Source of the DNA: Candidatus Woesearchaeota archaeon
Lineage (GTDB): Archaea > Nanobdellota > Nanobdellia > Woesearchaeales > ARS49
Length of the DNA: 50,413 bases
Direction: 5' to 3'
Assembly (NCBI GenBank): GCA_019323015.1
Contig: JAHWHY010000011.1
Coordinates: 1-50,413 of the forward strand
Positions within the stretch are counted from its first letter, which is position 1. Every line of letters begins with the position of its first letter. A program made the position numbers and the translations under genes. The notes below the pieces were generated by a model that searched no databases, was not told the origin of the DNA, and saw only the letters and a program-made list of their open reading frames with translations. This document shows positions 23,877 through 31,242 of the stretch, in pieces.

Positions 23877-23885
23877 ATATATAAA
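23877..23885 (-). promoter_or_regulatory. TATA box of the 122-residue prepilin-like gene
   Basis: TTTATATAT on the - strand, centred 26 bp before the ATG at 23855. It sits just before the stop of the upstream 23887 gene. Confidence 0.6.
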
Positions 23886-23886
23886 T

Positions 23887-24531
23887 TTATTGGAACATTA
23901 TCTCAGTAATGCCCTCTGTTACACCATCCTTGACCTGCTGATGCGTAGCGCTAGTTACAGAAATACCTGAATACGCTGCGCCATAATTATATCCAAACCT
24001 CTCTGGATCATCCTCTATCTGATCCATGTAAATACCAGGAGATATTTCTGTAAAAACAAAAGGCCTTGCCAAGGAATAATCTTTTCCCCAAACAATATTT
24101 GTGTAAGGCACTGCATTTTTCCAGTCATCATCAAGGAAAATAAAAACCTGAAAAGTATCATTAATAACCCTTTCAACAAGCAAGCCGTCCAACACACCAT
24201 CACCAGGCTTCATCTCAGGGCCAACTCGCATCAAGACAGCGCCATTTTCAGAATAATACTTTGTAAAATAATTGCCCTTATACAAACCCTCATATGTCAT
24301 AGAGGTTTCAGAGCCATTTACAAAAAAATACAGGTTTCGCTCATTATTAATTGCCTGACCCTTAGAAACATAATCAATGTTAATCTCGCTGGTCTCTGAA
24401 TCCAGCTTTTCAACCCACTCAGCAGGGTCATCAGGATAATAAACCTCAATAGGCCTTGTTGCAAGATACAAATAAATAATAAATATAATTATTAAAACAA
24501 ACAATATGCCAAATATTATTTTCTTATTCAT
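23887..24531 (-). CDS. Membrane-anchored extracytoplasmic protein, 214 residues, unknown
   Basis: MNKKIIFGILFVLIIIFIIYLYL is a signal-anchor helix. The exported domain is acidic and Tyr-rich (RPIEVYYPDDPAEWVEKLDS, NGAVLMRVGPEMKPGDGVLDG, FVFTEISPGIYMDQIEDDPE). No family is recognised. The start at 24531 is one base after the stop of the 1237-residue protein gene (TAGCATG), so the two are co-translated or co-transcribed; it ends the operon that starts at 29486. Confidence 0.78.
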   Translation of the reverse strand: MNKKIIFGILFVLIIIFIIYLYLATRPIEVYYPDDPAEWVEKLDSETSEINIDYVSKGQAINNERNLYFFVNGSETSMTYEGLYKGNYFTKYYSENGAVLMRVGPEMKPGDGVLDGLLVERVINDTFQVFIFLDDDWKNAVPYTNIVWGKDYSLARPFVFTEISPGIYMDQIEDDPERFGYNYGAAYSGISVTSATHQQVKDGVTEGITEIMFQ

Positions 24532-24532
24532 G

Positions 24533-27500
24533 CTATCCACCACTTAATGACTGTGCAATCGGGAAAGTAGGGTTCAATCCTTGATTCTCAACAGCAGGCC
24601 ACTTGTACTGCCTTGCAACAGCCTCTTCAAGAACACCAAACGCAATACTTGTTCCTGCAAGAGCAAAAGGAGCACCAGCACCACTAGTGACTGCAGTCAG
24701 CAAAAGAGATGTTACCATCTGCGCAGCAAACAAGCCCCACCTAATCTTCTCAAGACTACTGTATTCATCAATACAATAATTAGCCTTGCCATCTGAATTA
24801 AGCCTTTTTTGAACTTGAACAGTAATTGAATCAATTGAAAACCTCACGTGATTCCGCATATCTTGCTCAACACTTATTTCCTGACCAGTATAAAACATAT
24901 ATGCTCCTTTCAAAGTTCCCATTGCAGAATCCATAATATCCTTTCTAAAACACTCTTTTTGAACACCACTCAAATCATAATAAGGCCCATACTGCTCATA
25001 ACTCCAATAACCAACAGCATCTTTTCTTTCTTCCTTACGAATACCCAAAATAATGCCTGCATTATTCATAGTCATAAGAAGAACACCATTAATATGTCTG
25101 TCAAAGAAATCAACTACATTAAATCTCTCCCTAGCAGCAATAGCCTGCTTTTTAGTGGTAATGTTATCAAGATCTGGGTCAAGGGCCTCTAAAACAGGAA
25201 ACCTTGCATAAAGGCCCCCTTTTTGCAATATTTTTTGCTGCCTTCTATCACTCTTAAGCTGAGGAACAATGTAATTAACAACGTTTTCATCAGACCAATC
25301 ATCTTCAAGCCACACACTCTCAGGATTATGCTTCTTAAAATTCTCAAAAACAAAATCGTCATCAGCCAACAAATCAACATTCAAATTAACACCACGAACA
25401 TCCATAGGATTACTCTCTTCATTAAACCTATAATGCTGAATACCTGCAGGCATCCTATGACACTCAATAAGCTCTTTCCTGACAACCAAATCAGCCTTGC
25501 ACGGGCTTGCAAAATACATTCTTTCATACCTTACATTATTCGCTGAATCTTTTGAAACAACATAATACTTAGATGTATCATTAACCAAATGCCAAGGAGC
25601 AGGATCTGAGTAAGTAAACGGCATATCAACACCAAGAGTATTTGCACCAACAGGAATGTATTTTTCATCAGCACCATCTAAAGAAGAACCATACAAAGCA
25701 AGTATTGCAATGACTGCATACTTATGATCCTTAACCCAGCCAGCAAGCTCTCCCATTGTTGTAGCGCCAGTCTTGGTCGCCCACCTTAACTGGCCATAGA
25801 CAGGAATTACAGACTTTATAGTGGTTGCTTCAGTGATTGCTGTCTTGCCAATACGAGCAAATCTTGGAATACCAACCAAATCAAGAACCCACGAAACCTT
25901 TCCAGGACCGACTGTTCCTGCTTTCAAGCCTTTAGCCATTGTCCAGCCAGACTTTTTCATGACATCAGTAATCTGGTCACCAGTCTCATAAGCAATAGCA
26001 TCAAGAAATTCAGTATTCAATCTCTGAGCAGCAACTCTTGGGTCTTTAACAGACTTTCCAGTAATCTTAACAAAATCAATAAAGCCTTCTTTATTGATAT
26101 ACTGCTGAGCAAGCTCTGCACCCTTATTCGCAGCCTTTCTTCTCTGATTCCAGGACAAAGAAGTAAATTTCTTAAGAGATTTTTTCATGTTTGCCCTAAT
26201 CTCTTCTTTAGAAAATTTCTCAAAACCCTCTTCAAACATTCCTTGTAAGAACTGCTTTACAGCTGTTCTTTCTGTAAAAGCCTTAAGCTCTTCTTTAGTT
26301 AATTTTTTTGTAAACCGCTCAACACTTGACTCTGCCAAGTCTTTTGCAAGCTTATCTTTATACGCATCTGCCATCTCTTTTTGTATCTGCCTATAAAGCG
26401 CAGCATCCTGCTGAAGCGCAGAAACAGGCTTTGGTAAAGTATGCTCAAGTAAGAATCTTTGTGTATCATCTGTTTCTTCTGCAAGTTCTCTTAAGTATCT
26501 ATCTGCATCAAGCAGCTCATCAGGGCTTTTACCTAGTTTTTTAGCAGCGTCATCAAGAAAATTCTTAGCAAAAGCCTCATCAGGAATTGCATCAGAAAGA
26601 TCCAGTTTCTTAATCTGCCTAGTCAAGCCATCAACAAGCTTATCACGATAACCAGAAGAAAGCCTTGTTCTCAAACGCTTCAAGCCCAAGAAACGGCCCA
26701 TATAATTATCTGCAGTATCTGCAACTTCCTTCGCAAGATTCTTACCAACACCACCACCAATACCTTCTATACTCTCTTTCAGCACTTCTTTTTGCACAGT
26801 CCGCTTAAGGCCTTTCTTGGCAACAGCACCAAAGAACTCGCTCAATCCCTCTTGAACACCTTTTTTAGCCAGAGTTGTGGCAGCTTTTTCAGCACCTTTT
26901 TTTGCGCCTTTTGCAAGATATTTAACACCTTTTCCTGCCAAAGGAAGCAAGTCAAAAACAGCAGTGCCTGCAATCAAGCCAACAGTAGCTATGCTCAAGC
27001 CATCCACATGCCAGAACTGGTCAACACCATCTGGAAAAGACTCATAATAAACAAGATACTTAGGATCATTACTGCCTGCAACCCAGGTAACAGGATTATA
27101 CCATCCTTCATCTTCAATTGTCTGAGGCAGTGCAAAATTCTTGACATAACACTCAAAAGAATCAGCAGCAGTAAACTCCCTGCACTCTGCAACAGCAATA
27201 GTGTCTCTTGTTAAAGGTATTTTAACCAAAGGAGTAAGACCTGCAGCAATAGGAGCAGCAAGCATACCTGTATCAAAATAAACACAATACGTATCTTTTT
27301 CAGGCCGCCTTATAGTTCTTCCACAAATCCTGTCTGTCTCTGTCTCATGTTCGTCTTCAGAATACCCACAATAATCACCCATTTTTGTTGATAACTTGCC
27401 TTCAATACTAATCCTGTTCTTTAATGTAAGGCCCCATTTAGATAACAAAGTCTCTGCAACTTCTTTTCTAGGGTCATCTTCTGCAATCAACTGCTCAAAA

Positions 27501-28246
27501 TATCTAATGATATCATCCTCATCAAAATAAATATCATCATATTTTTTGTTTCTATCACCAAGCAAGGCATGAGCATTTAAAATATCACACTTATGATATG
27601 GCTCTTTATGTGTTTCATATCTAAAACGCTCCCAGCAATCCAGAATAGCATCACCAACCTGCTTGATTGCAAGGGTCTTGGCATCCATGTGATACAAGAA
27701 AGGATCCATCTTTATAACATCCAAATTATGCTTTTTAATATAATAATCTGCCCAAGAATCAACTTTCGTTCCAGTATGAGAGCCAAGATAAATCAGTTCT
27801 GTTCTCTTGCCATTGCAAGAAACCTCAACATCACCATATTTTGCAACCTTTTGTGCAGAAGCCATTCCAGTAACCTTAGCAAAAAAACCGGTGATAGCAC
27901 CAGTTATTCCTCCTGAATAAGTTGTTGAAGACGCAGCGTCTTTCTTCTCTTCCTGCTTAGGACAGAGTTTTGTATCAGAAGGGTCAAACTTTCCAACTGC
28001 AATGGAATTAATAGCACAAGTCAAGGCATTCATAGAATCCATAATCTGAATCTCTTCCTCTGTATACTCTATCTCATAAGGAACAAACTCGCCCTCTTTA
28101 GGAGCAGCAGGAAGAATCTCCTCGCCAAAAATCTTCTCAGCAATAAATGCCTTGTTCTTCCAGAGCACACCACCCATAGAAGCAATCACAATCAGTCCAA
28201 GAATTATTGAAATGATTGCTGCAGTACCAATACCTTTTTTATTCAT
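24533..28246 (-). CDS. Very large membrane-associated surface protein, 1237 residues, unknown
   Basis: The N-terminus MNKKGIGTAAIISIILGLIVI is a class III-like signal helix. Regions in order: a Cys-containing domain (about 70-420, with SCNGKRTELIYLGSHTGTK and GYSEDEHETETDRICGRT), a hydrophobic stretch near 425-450, a highly charged helical region (about 450-760, Lys/Glu/Ala-rich), another hydrophobic segment (HKYAVIAILALYGSS, about 860), a second mixed domain with Cys, and a hydrophobic C-terminal part (AAQMVTSLLLTAVTSGAGAPF, about 1185-1215). No known domain is recognised. It overlaps the 48-residue gene upstream by 4 bp (ATGA). Confidence 0.85.
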   Translation of the reverse strand: MNKKGIGTAAIISIILGLIVIASMGGVLWKNKAFIAEKIFGEEILPAAPKEGEFVPYEIEYTEEEIQIMDSMNALTCAINSIAVGKFDPSDTKLCPKQEEKKDAASSTTYSGGITGAITGFFAKVTGMASAQKVAKYGDVEVSCNGKRTELIYLGSHTGTKVDSWADYYIKKHNLDVIKMDPFLYHMDAKTLAIKQVGDAILDCWERFRYETHKEPYHKCDILNAHALLGDRNKKYDDIYFDEDDIIRYFEQLIAEDDPRKEVAETLLSKWGLTLKNRISIEGKLSTKMGDYCGYSEDEHETETDRICGRTIRRPEKDTYCVYFDTGMLAAPIAAGLTPLVKIPLTRDTIAVAECREFTAADSFECYVKNFALPQTIEDEGWYNPVTWVAGSNDPKYLVYYESFPDGVDQFWHVDGLSIATVGLIAGTAVFDLLPLAGKGVKYLAKGAKKGAEKAATTLAKKGVQEGLSEFFGAVAKKGLKRTVQKEVLKESIEGIGGGVGKNLAKEVADTADNYMGRFLGLKRLRTRLSSGYRDKLVDGLTRQIKKLDLSDAIPDEAFAKNFLDDAAKKLGKSPDELLDADRYLRELAEETDDTQRFLLEHTLPKPVSALQQDAALYRQIQKEMADAYKDKLAKDLAESSVERFTKKLTKEELKAFTERTAVKQFLQGMFEEGFEKFSKEEIRANMKKSLKKFTSLSWNQRRKAANKGAELAQQYINKEGFIDFVKITGKSVKDPRVAAQRLNTEFLDAIAYETGDQITDVMKKSGWTMAKGLKAGTVGPGKVSWVLDLVGIPRFARIGKTAITEATTIKSVIPVYGQLRWATKTGATTMGELAGWVKDHKYAVIAILALYGSSLDGADEKYIPVGANTLGVDMPFTYSDPAPWHLVNDTSKYYVVSKDSANNVRYERMYFASPCKADLVVRKELIECHRMPAGIQHYRFNEESNPMDVRGVNLNVDLLADDDFVFENFKKHNPESVWLEDDWSDENVVNYIVPQLKSDRRQQKILQKGGLYARFPVLEALDPDLDNITTKKQAIAARERFNVVDFFDRHINGVLLMTMNNAGIILGIRKEERKDAVGYWSYEQYGPYYDLSGVQKECFRKDIMDSAMGTLKGAYMFYTGQEISVEQDMRNHVRFSIDSITVQVQKRLNSDGKANYCIDEYSSLEKIRWGLFAAQMVTSLLLTAVTSGAGAPFALAGTSIAFGVLEEAVARQYKWPAVENQGLNPTFPIAQSLSGG

Positions 28247-28389
28247 AATAACCCCTTGATAATATCCAAATAACCTTTTGTTGTAGAGCTGGATTTTGTG
28301 GCAATCCAGATAATCAAAATAATTACCAACAAGCCAATAATCAAGGCAACAACATAAGCCCAGCCAGGCATTTCTGCTTTTTTATTCAT
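28243..28389 (-). CDS. Prepilin-like microprotein, 48 residues
   Basis: A short gene in the gap between two large genes. It encodes MNKKAEMPGWAYVVALIIGL, more hydrophobic residues, and a polar end (TKSSSTTKGYLDIIKGLL). The stop overlaps the ATG of the 1237-residue gene (ATGA), and the start follows the stop of the upstream gene by four bases, so it fits the operon exactly. A second ATG directly upstream (28392) would add one Met. The KKA head plus a single helix matches the class III-like pattern of its neighbours; it may be a minor pilin-like or membrane subunit. Confidence 0.8.
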   Translation of the reverse strand: MNKKAEMPGWAYVVALIIGLLVIILIIWIATKSSSTTKGYLDIIKGLL

Positions 28390-28393
28390 CATC

Positions 28394-29371
28394 TTAATCA
28401 ACCACCGGAGGATAACATCCTAACCCGCCTTTTTCAGTAGACTTGACTATCATATCATACGGAGCAATAACAACCTGATTAACTGTAACAGCCTCTTCAC
28501 CTAAACCAGCAATATTGCTTGCCAGCCACTTTCCCACATCAACAATCTTATGCGGGTTAACCCTCTTGTAAACAATAGCATAAGGCTCATCAACAGTATA
28601 AACATACTTAGGAGCAAACATTCTTGTTGTGAGAGTCTGGCCTTGCTCAAACTCCTCTAAATAACTTATTTTTGACTCAGGAGCAGGATTATCTGCCATC
28701 CACTCTTTTAATGAAGTAATAGGCTTGTTCTTAAACTTCATCCTGATATCCCTGTCAAACTTAATCCTTGAACAAATAATACAAAAAGTAGGAGGGCCAT
28801 ATGCGGTAAAAATACCAAGATTAGTATATTTAACATTTTGAAGTTCTTCTAAAGGCGGTTTTTCTGTTCCAACACCAAAAAAAGTAAAATCAACAAGATT
28901 CCACCACTGATCAAAAATCGGAAGATTACCTCTCCAAACCTTGTTCCAGCACGCAAGCATTTCATCAGCAATAATCTTGTTCATGACCCACTCTAACTGC
29001 TTGTCATAATATGCAGGGTCATCTTCTGGAACACCAAAGCCCTGTGCAATACTCTTATGATACAAGGCAGTATTTTTTCTGTAAACCTCCATACGCTCAG
29101 CAGCCTCAAGCTCATATTCATATAAAGAATTCATGCTGATATTAACATTTTGTGCCCTGCAGCTCTTAAACTGGCTAGAACCTCCTAATCCCATAGAGCC
29201 TGCCTGCAAAACAGCTGAAAACAACATATCCCACTGGCACTCACCTGTTTCAACAGCACCCTCAAGAACCTGCCTAAAGCTAGGAATAATAAGAATAAAC
29301 ACAACCAAAACAATAACAACTGCCAAAATCTTAACAAGAGTGTTAACACCAACTGCACTTTTCTTGCTCAT
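28394..29371 (-). CDS. Prepilin-like membrane-anchored protein, 325 residues, unknown
   Basis: From the ATG at 29371 the protein begins MSKKSAVGVNTLVKILAVVI with one long helix. The exported part has scattered Cys (ETGECQWDMLF, KSCRAQNV, MLACWNKVW, TFCIICSRIK, GLGCYPP) and aromatic-rich segments (FDQWWNLVDFTFFGVG). No family is recognised. A longer start at 29389 (MHLLCK) would overlap the 37-residue gene upstream; the chosen ATG is one base after its stop region (TAAGATG). Confidence 0.78.
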   Translation of the reverse strand: MSKKSAVGVNTLVKILAVVIVLVVFILIIPSFRQVLEGAVETGECQWDMLFSAVLQAGSMGLGGSSQFKSCRAQNVNISMNSLYEYELEAAERMEVYRKNTALYHKSIAQGFGVPEDDPAYYDKQLEWVMNKIIADEMLACWNKVWRGNLPIFDQWWNLVDFTFFGVGTEKPPLEELQNVKYTNLGIFTAYGPPTFCIICSRIKFDRDIRMKFKNKPITSLKEWMADNPAPESKISYLEEFEQGQTLTTRMFAPKYVYTVDEPYAIVYKRVNPHKIVDVGKWLASNIAGLGEEAVTVNQVVIAPYDMIVKSTEKGGLGCYPPVVD

Positions 29372-29372
29372 C

Positions 29373-29486
29373 TTACATAGCAGGTGCAAGGGCTTTTCTT
29401 ACAATCATCAAGACAACAAAAAAAATAATGAACAAAAGAAAAGCAACTACCATCCAGCTTGCCCGACTAACACCTCTTTTTTTCAT
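29373..29486 (-). CDS. Leaderless prepilin-like microprotein, 37 residues
   Basis: The first gene of the operon. It encodes MKKRGVSRASWMVVAFLLFI, a continued helix, and a short end (RKALAPAM). The head KKRG is class III-like. A TATA box centred 26 bp before the ATG at 29486 and the tight link to the next gene (stop TAA, one base, then ATG) support it as a real gene despite its size. Function unknown; its place at the head of the operon for the 1237-residue protein suggests a role in the same complex. Confidence 0.75.
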   Translation of the reverse strand: MKKRGVSRASWMVVAFLLFIIFFVVLMIVRKALAPAM

Positions 29487-29507
29487 ACTCAAGAGAATTA
29501 AGATTAG

Positions 29508-29516
29508 TATATAAAA
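29508..29516 (-). promoter_or_regulatory. TATA box of the operon of the 1237-residue protein
   Basis: TTTATATAC on the - strand, centred 26 bp before the ATG of the 37-residue gene at 29486. It is the only good promoter seen for the five genes down to 23887. Confidence 0.65.
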
Positions 29517-29531
29517 GGTTTGCGGTGAAAA

Positions 29532-29852
29532 CTAAGTGCATTTATTATCAGAACCGCACTTGTTTGTGCAGTGTTCATCCCTGCCACAAGGAGCGCCAGC
29601 AGGTGCAGGAAGAACCGGCAAGCAACAATTTTTATTAGGTTCTTTACAATCAGTTTCCTGAAGTTCTGTTTGATAACCAAAATAACAAGACTCTTTTGTA
29701 CAAAAGCCGCCTTTGCCAGTGCAACTCACTAATTCGCCGCCAAAAACCCTAACTTTGCCAGTAAAAATAAGGATAATAACAACAAGAACCAATAAAGCAA
29801 GAATAGCTATAATAATGGTTGTAATAGGCAATCCCTGGGCTTTTTTATTCAT
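29532..29852 (-). CDS. Prepilin-like Cys-rich protein, 106 residues
   Basis: MNKKAQGLPITTIIIAILAL is a clear KKA|Q class III-type signal and helix. The exported part is short and holds about 12 Cys (SCTGKGGFCTKESCYFG, TDCKEPNKNCCLPV, APCGRDEHCTNKCGSDNKCT), so it is likely a disulfide-knotted domain. It is a paralog of the gene at 30165 (shared KKAQGLPITTIIIA and FTGxxxxFG). It has its own TATA box 26 bp before the ATG. Confidence 0.85.
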   Translation of the reverse strand: MNKKAQGLPITTIIIAILALLVLVVIILIFTGKVRVFGGELVSCTGKGGFCTKESCYFGYQTELQETDCKEPNKNCCLPVLPAPAGAPCGRDEHCTNKCGSDNKCT

Positions 29853-29873
29853 GATATTAAAAATCCTGTTCTC

Positions 29874-29883
29874 ATATATAAAC
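29874..29883 (-). promoter_or_regulatory. TATA box of the 106-residue prepilin-like gene
   Basis: GTTTATATAT on the - strand, centred 26 bp before the ATG at 29852; leaderless arrangement. Confidence 0.65.
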
Positions 29884-29913
29884 TTTATGGCAAAAGAAAG
29901 TGAAGCAAAAAAG

Positions 29914-30008
29914 GCAATGCCGTGCTACGTCTGCTCTTAATGCCGCCTGTTTATCAGACTTATCAAATACTGCGTGCCAGTACCAAAAACTTTGCCAGAC
30001 GGCATTGC
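29914..30008 (-). repeat. 3'-end inverted-repeat element, copy 1, after the 51-residue gene
   Basis: A perfect 10-bp inverted repeat (GCAATGCCGT at 29914-29923 and ACGGCATTGC at 29999-30008) encloses about 75 bases. On the - strand it begins one base after the stop of the 51-residue gene and ends next to CTTTTTTG, so it may terminate or protect that transcript. Its right half (29967-30008) aligns with the element at 30610-30652 at about 30 of 42 positions with one gap. The 157-bp gap between genes holds nothing else I can identify. Confidence 0.5.
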
Positions 30009-30009
30009 A

Positions 30010-30165
30010 TCAGGGAATTATTCCAGGAGGAGGAGAGAGAACAATCTGCTCCTTAAGTATGAACAGCTTTGTAATCAAGATAATCAAAAGAACAACAAGA
30101 GTAAGCAAAGTAAAAAGCTTTGCAGGAGTGACGCCTCTAAGGTATGGAAGTCTTATTTCTGCCAT
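30010..30165 (-). CDS. Membrane microprotein, 51 residues
   Basis: A short gene in the gap downstream of the 109-residue gene. It encodes MAEIRLPYLRGVTPAKLFTL, a hydrophobic helix (LTLVVLLIILITKLF), and a Pro-rich end (LSPPPGIIP). Its ATG shares one base with the TAA stop of the upstream gene (TAATG), a classic coupled arrangement. It has no KKA head, but RGVTPAKLF before the helix could act in a similar way. Function unknown. Confidence 0.72.
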   Translation of the reverse strand: MAEIRLPYLRGVTPAKLFTLLTLVVLLIILITKLFILKEQIVLSPPPGIIP

Positions 30166-30494
30166 TACACTATGGAAACACAACACTTAGAACAGTATAT
30201 GAGCTTGTCTGTTGGTGTGTTGGCTGGCTGTCCTGGAGCAATATATATACCTGTAATAGCCTTCTCAAACTGAGGGTCACACTTTGCATTAATATCAAGA
30301 GCAATCCTGCCTTCTGTAACAGCCTGCTCGCCTGTCTCAGAATAAGGCATTTCACACCTTCCAGGGCATTCTGTGATGCCCCTTCCAAAAATAGAAATCC
30401 TGCCAGTAAAAATAGCGAATAATATCACCAGAACCACAAGAGCTAATGCGGCAATAATGATTGTAGTAATAGGTAAACCTTGTGCTTTCTTCAT
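30165..30494 (-). CDS. Prepilin-like protein, 109 residues
   Basis: MKKAQGLPITTIIIAALALVV is a KKA|Q class III-type signal and helix, nearly identical to that of the gene at 29532. The exported part carries six Cys in pairs (ECPGRCEMP, AKCDPQ, YCSKCCVS). In contrast to most neighbours it has a leader with a ribosome binding site (GAGGTG, eight bases before the ATG) and a TATA box about 50 bp upstream. Likely a minor pilin-like subunit. Confidence 0.82.
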   Translation of the reverse strand: MKKAQGLPITTIIIAALALVVLVILFAIFTGRISIFGRGITECPGRCEMPYSETGEQAVTEGRIALDINAKCDPQFEKAITGIYIAPGQPANTPTDKLIYCSKCCVSIV

Positions 30495-30502
30495 TTATCT
30501 TG

Positions 30503-30550
30503 CACCTCTTCTTATGTTTAAGAAGTATTGGGAATTAGTTATATATAAAC
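30503..30550 (-). promoter_or_regulatory. Promoter and hairpin leader of the 109-residue prepilin-like gene
   Basis: TATA box GTTTATATAT at 30541-30550 predicts a start near 30520. A perfect 6-bp hairpin (CTTCTT-AAACAT-AAGAAG, 30508-30525) lies at the 5' end of the leader and touches the ribosome binding site GAGGTG (30503-30508). Confidence 0.5.
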
Positions 30551-30604
30551 TTTTTCTTATTTTAAGGTGCAAAATCAATGCTGTTCCAATATATTTATGC
30601 AAAG

Positions 30605-30654
30605 CAGCAATACTGCGCTGCATCCTGCTAAAACTTCGCCAGGTGTTATTGCTG
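30605..30654 (-). repeat. 3'-end inverted-repeat element, copy 2, after the Lrp gene
   Basis: An 8-bp inverted repeat (CAGCAATA at 30605-30612 and TATTGCTG at 30647-30654) bounds a 50-bp element two bases after the stop of the Lrp-like gene. It shares ATACTGCG, AAAACTT, GCCAG and ATTGC in the same order with the element after the 51-residue gene. An inner hairpin GCAGC/GCTGC is also possible. Terminator or RNA-binding element are both open. Confidence 0.45.
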
Positions 30655-30656
30655 TT

Positions 30657-31121
30657 TTATTGCGCATAAACAACATCAACAAGCTCTGGCTGGCTCAAGA
30701 AAGCCTCTTTCTTAAGCTCATCAATAATATAATGCACTTCTTTGGTCTTGACAGCAAACTGTTCATCAATCACATCAATAAAATCCTCAAGCTCTTTTAT
30801 GTCCTTGAAAATACACTCTGCCATGAAATGATATCCATTATTAACCTTGTACAAGGAATTCACATTAAAACACTTGAGCAAAAATTCCATAAGTTTTTCT
30901 TTCTTGTCTTTCCTGGCCCTTAAAAGGATATTTGCGCGTGTGCTATACCCTAGCTTGTTAAAGTCCAATAATGCAGTATTTTTCAGGATAACCTTGTTGG
31001 ACTTTAGCCTGTCAAAAATAGTGCTCACAGGAACACCTGTCTTTCTTGACAATATTGTCAGAGACGCCCTAGAATTCTGCCTTAAGTAAGCAGTAAGAAC
31101 CAAATCTTTTTTCTTGAACAT
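30657..31121 (-). CDS. Lrp/AsnC-family transcriptional regulator
   Basis: A 154-residue regulator: an N-terminal helix-turn-helix (LTAYLRQNSRASLTILSRKTGVPVSTIFDRLKS by segments LRQNSRASLTILSRKTG and VPVSTIFDRLKSNKVI) followed by the RAM-like sensor domain (RANILLRARKDKKEKLMEFL, then YHFMAECIFKDIKELEDFID). It reads divergently from the PhoU-like gene. GGTGAT lies just before the ATG at 31121. A 14-bp near-palindrome between its TATA box and start is a candidate self-operator. Targets may include the surface gene cluster beside it. Confidence 0.9.
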   Translation of the reverse strand: MFKKKDLVLTAYLRQNSRASLTILSRKTGVPVSTIFDRLKSNKVILKNTALLDFNKLGYSTRANILLRARKDKKEKLMEFLLKCFNVNSLYKVNNGYHFMAECIFKDIKELEDFIDVIDEQFAVKTKEVHYIIDELKKEAFLSQPELVDVVYAQ

Positions 31122-31242
31122 TTTATCACCCTACATCGTATAATCTCTTAAAAGATATATATTTTTTTCTTAAGTCTTATATATTATCTTATAATTATAT
31201 AATAACGAAAAGCTTATATATTTCAAACATTTCATTCATTAC
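31122..31242. promoter_or_regulatory. Divergent promoter region between the Lrp-like and PhoU-like genes
   Basis: Toward the left: TATA ATATATAT (31154-31161) and GGTGAT (31125-31130). Toward the right: TATA TTATATAT (31214-31221), 25 bp before the ATG at 31243. Between the leftward TATA and start lies ATCTCTTAAAAGAT (31143-31156), symmetric at 12 of 14 positions, a plausible Lrp-dimer site. The rest is very A+T-rich. Confidence 0.5.

Noticed and set aside
29914..30654. Integron attC-like sites
   Set aside because: The inverted-repeat elements lack the GTTRRRY/RYYYAAC core sites, and no integrase was seen.
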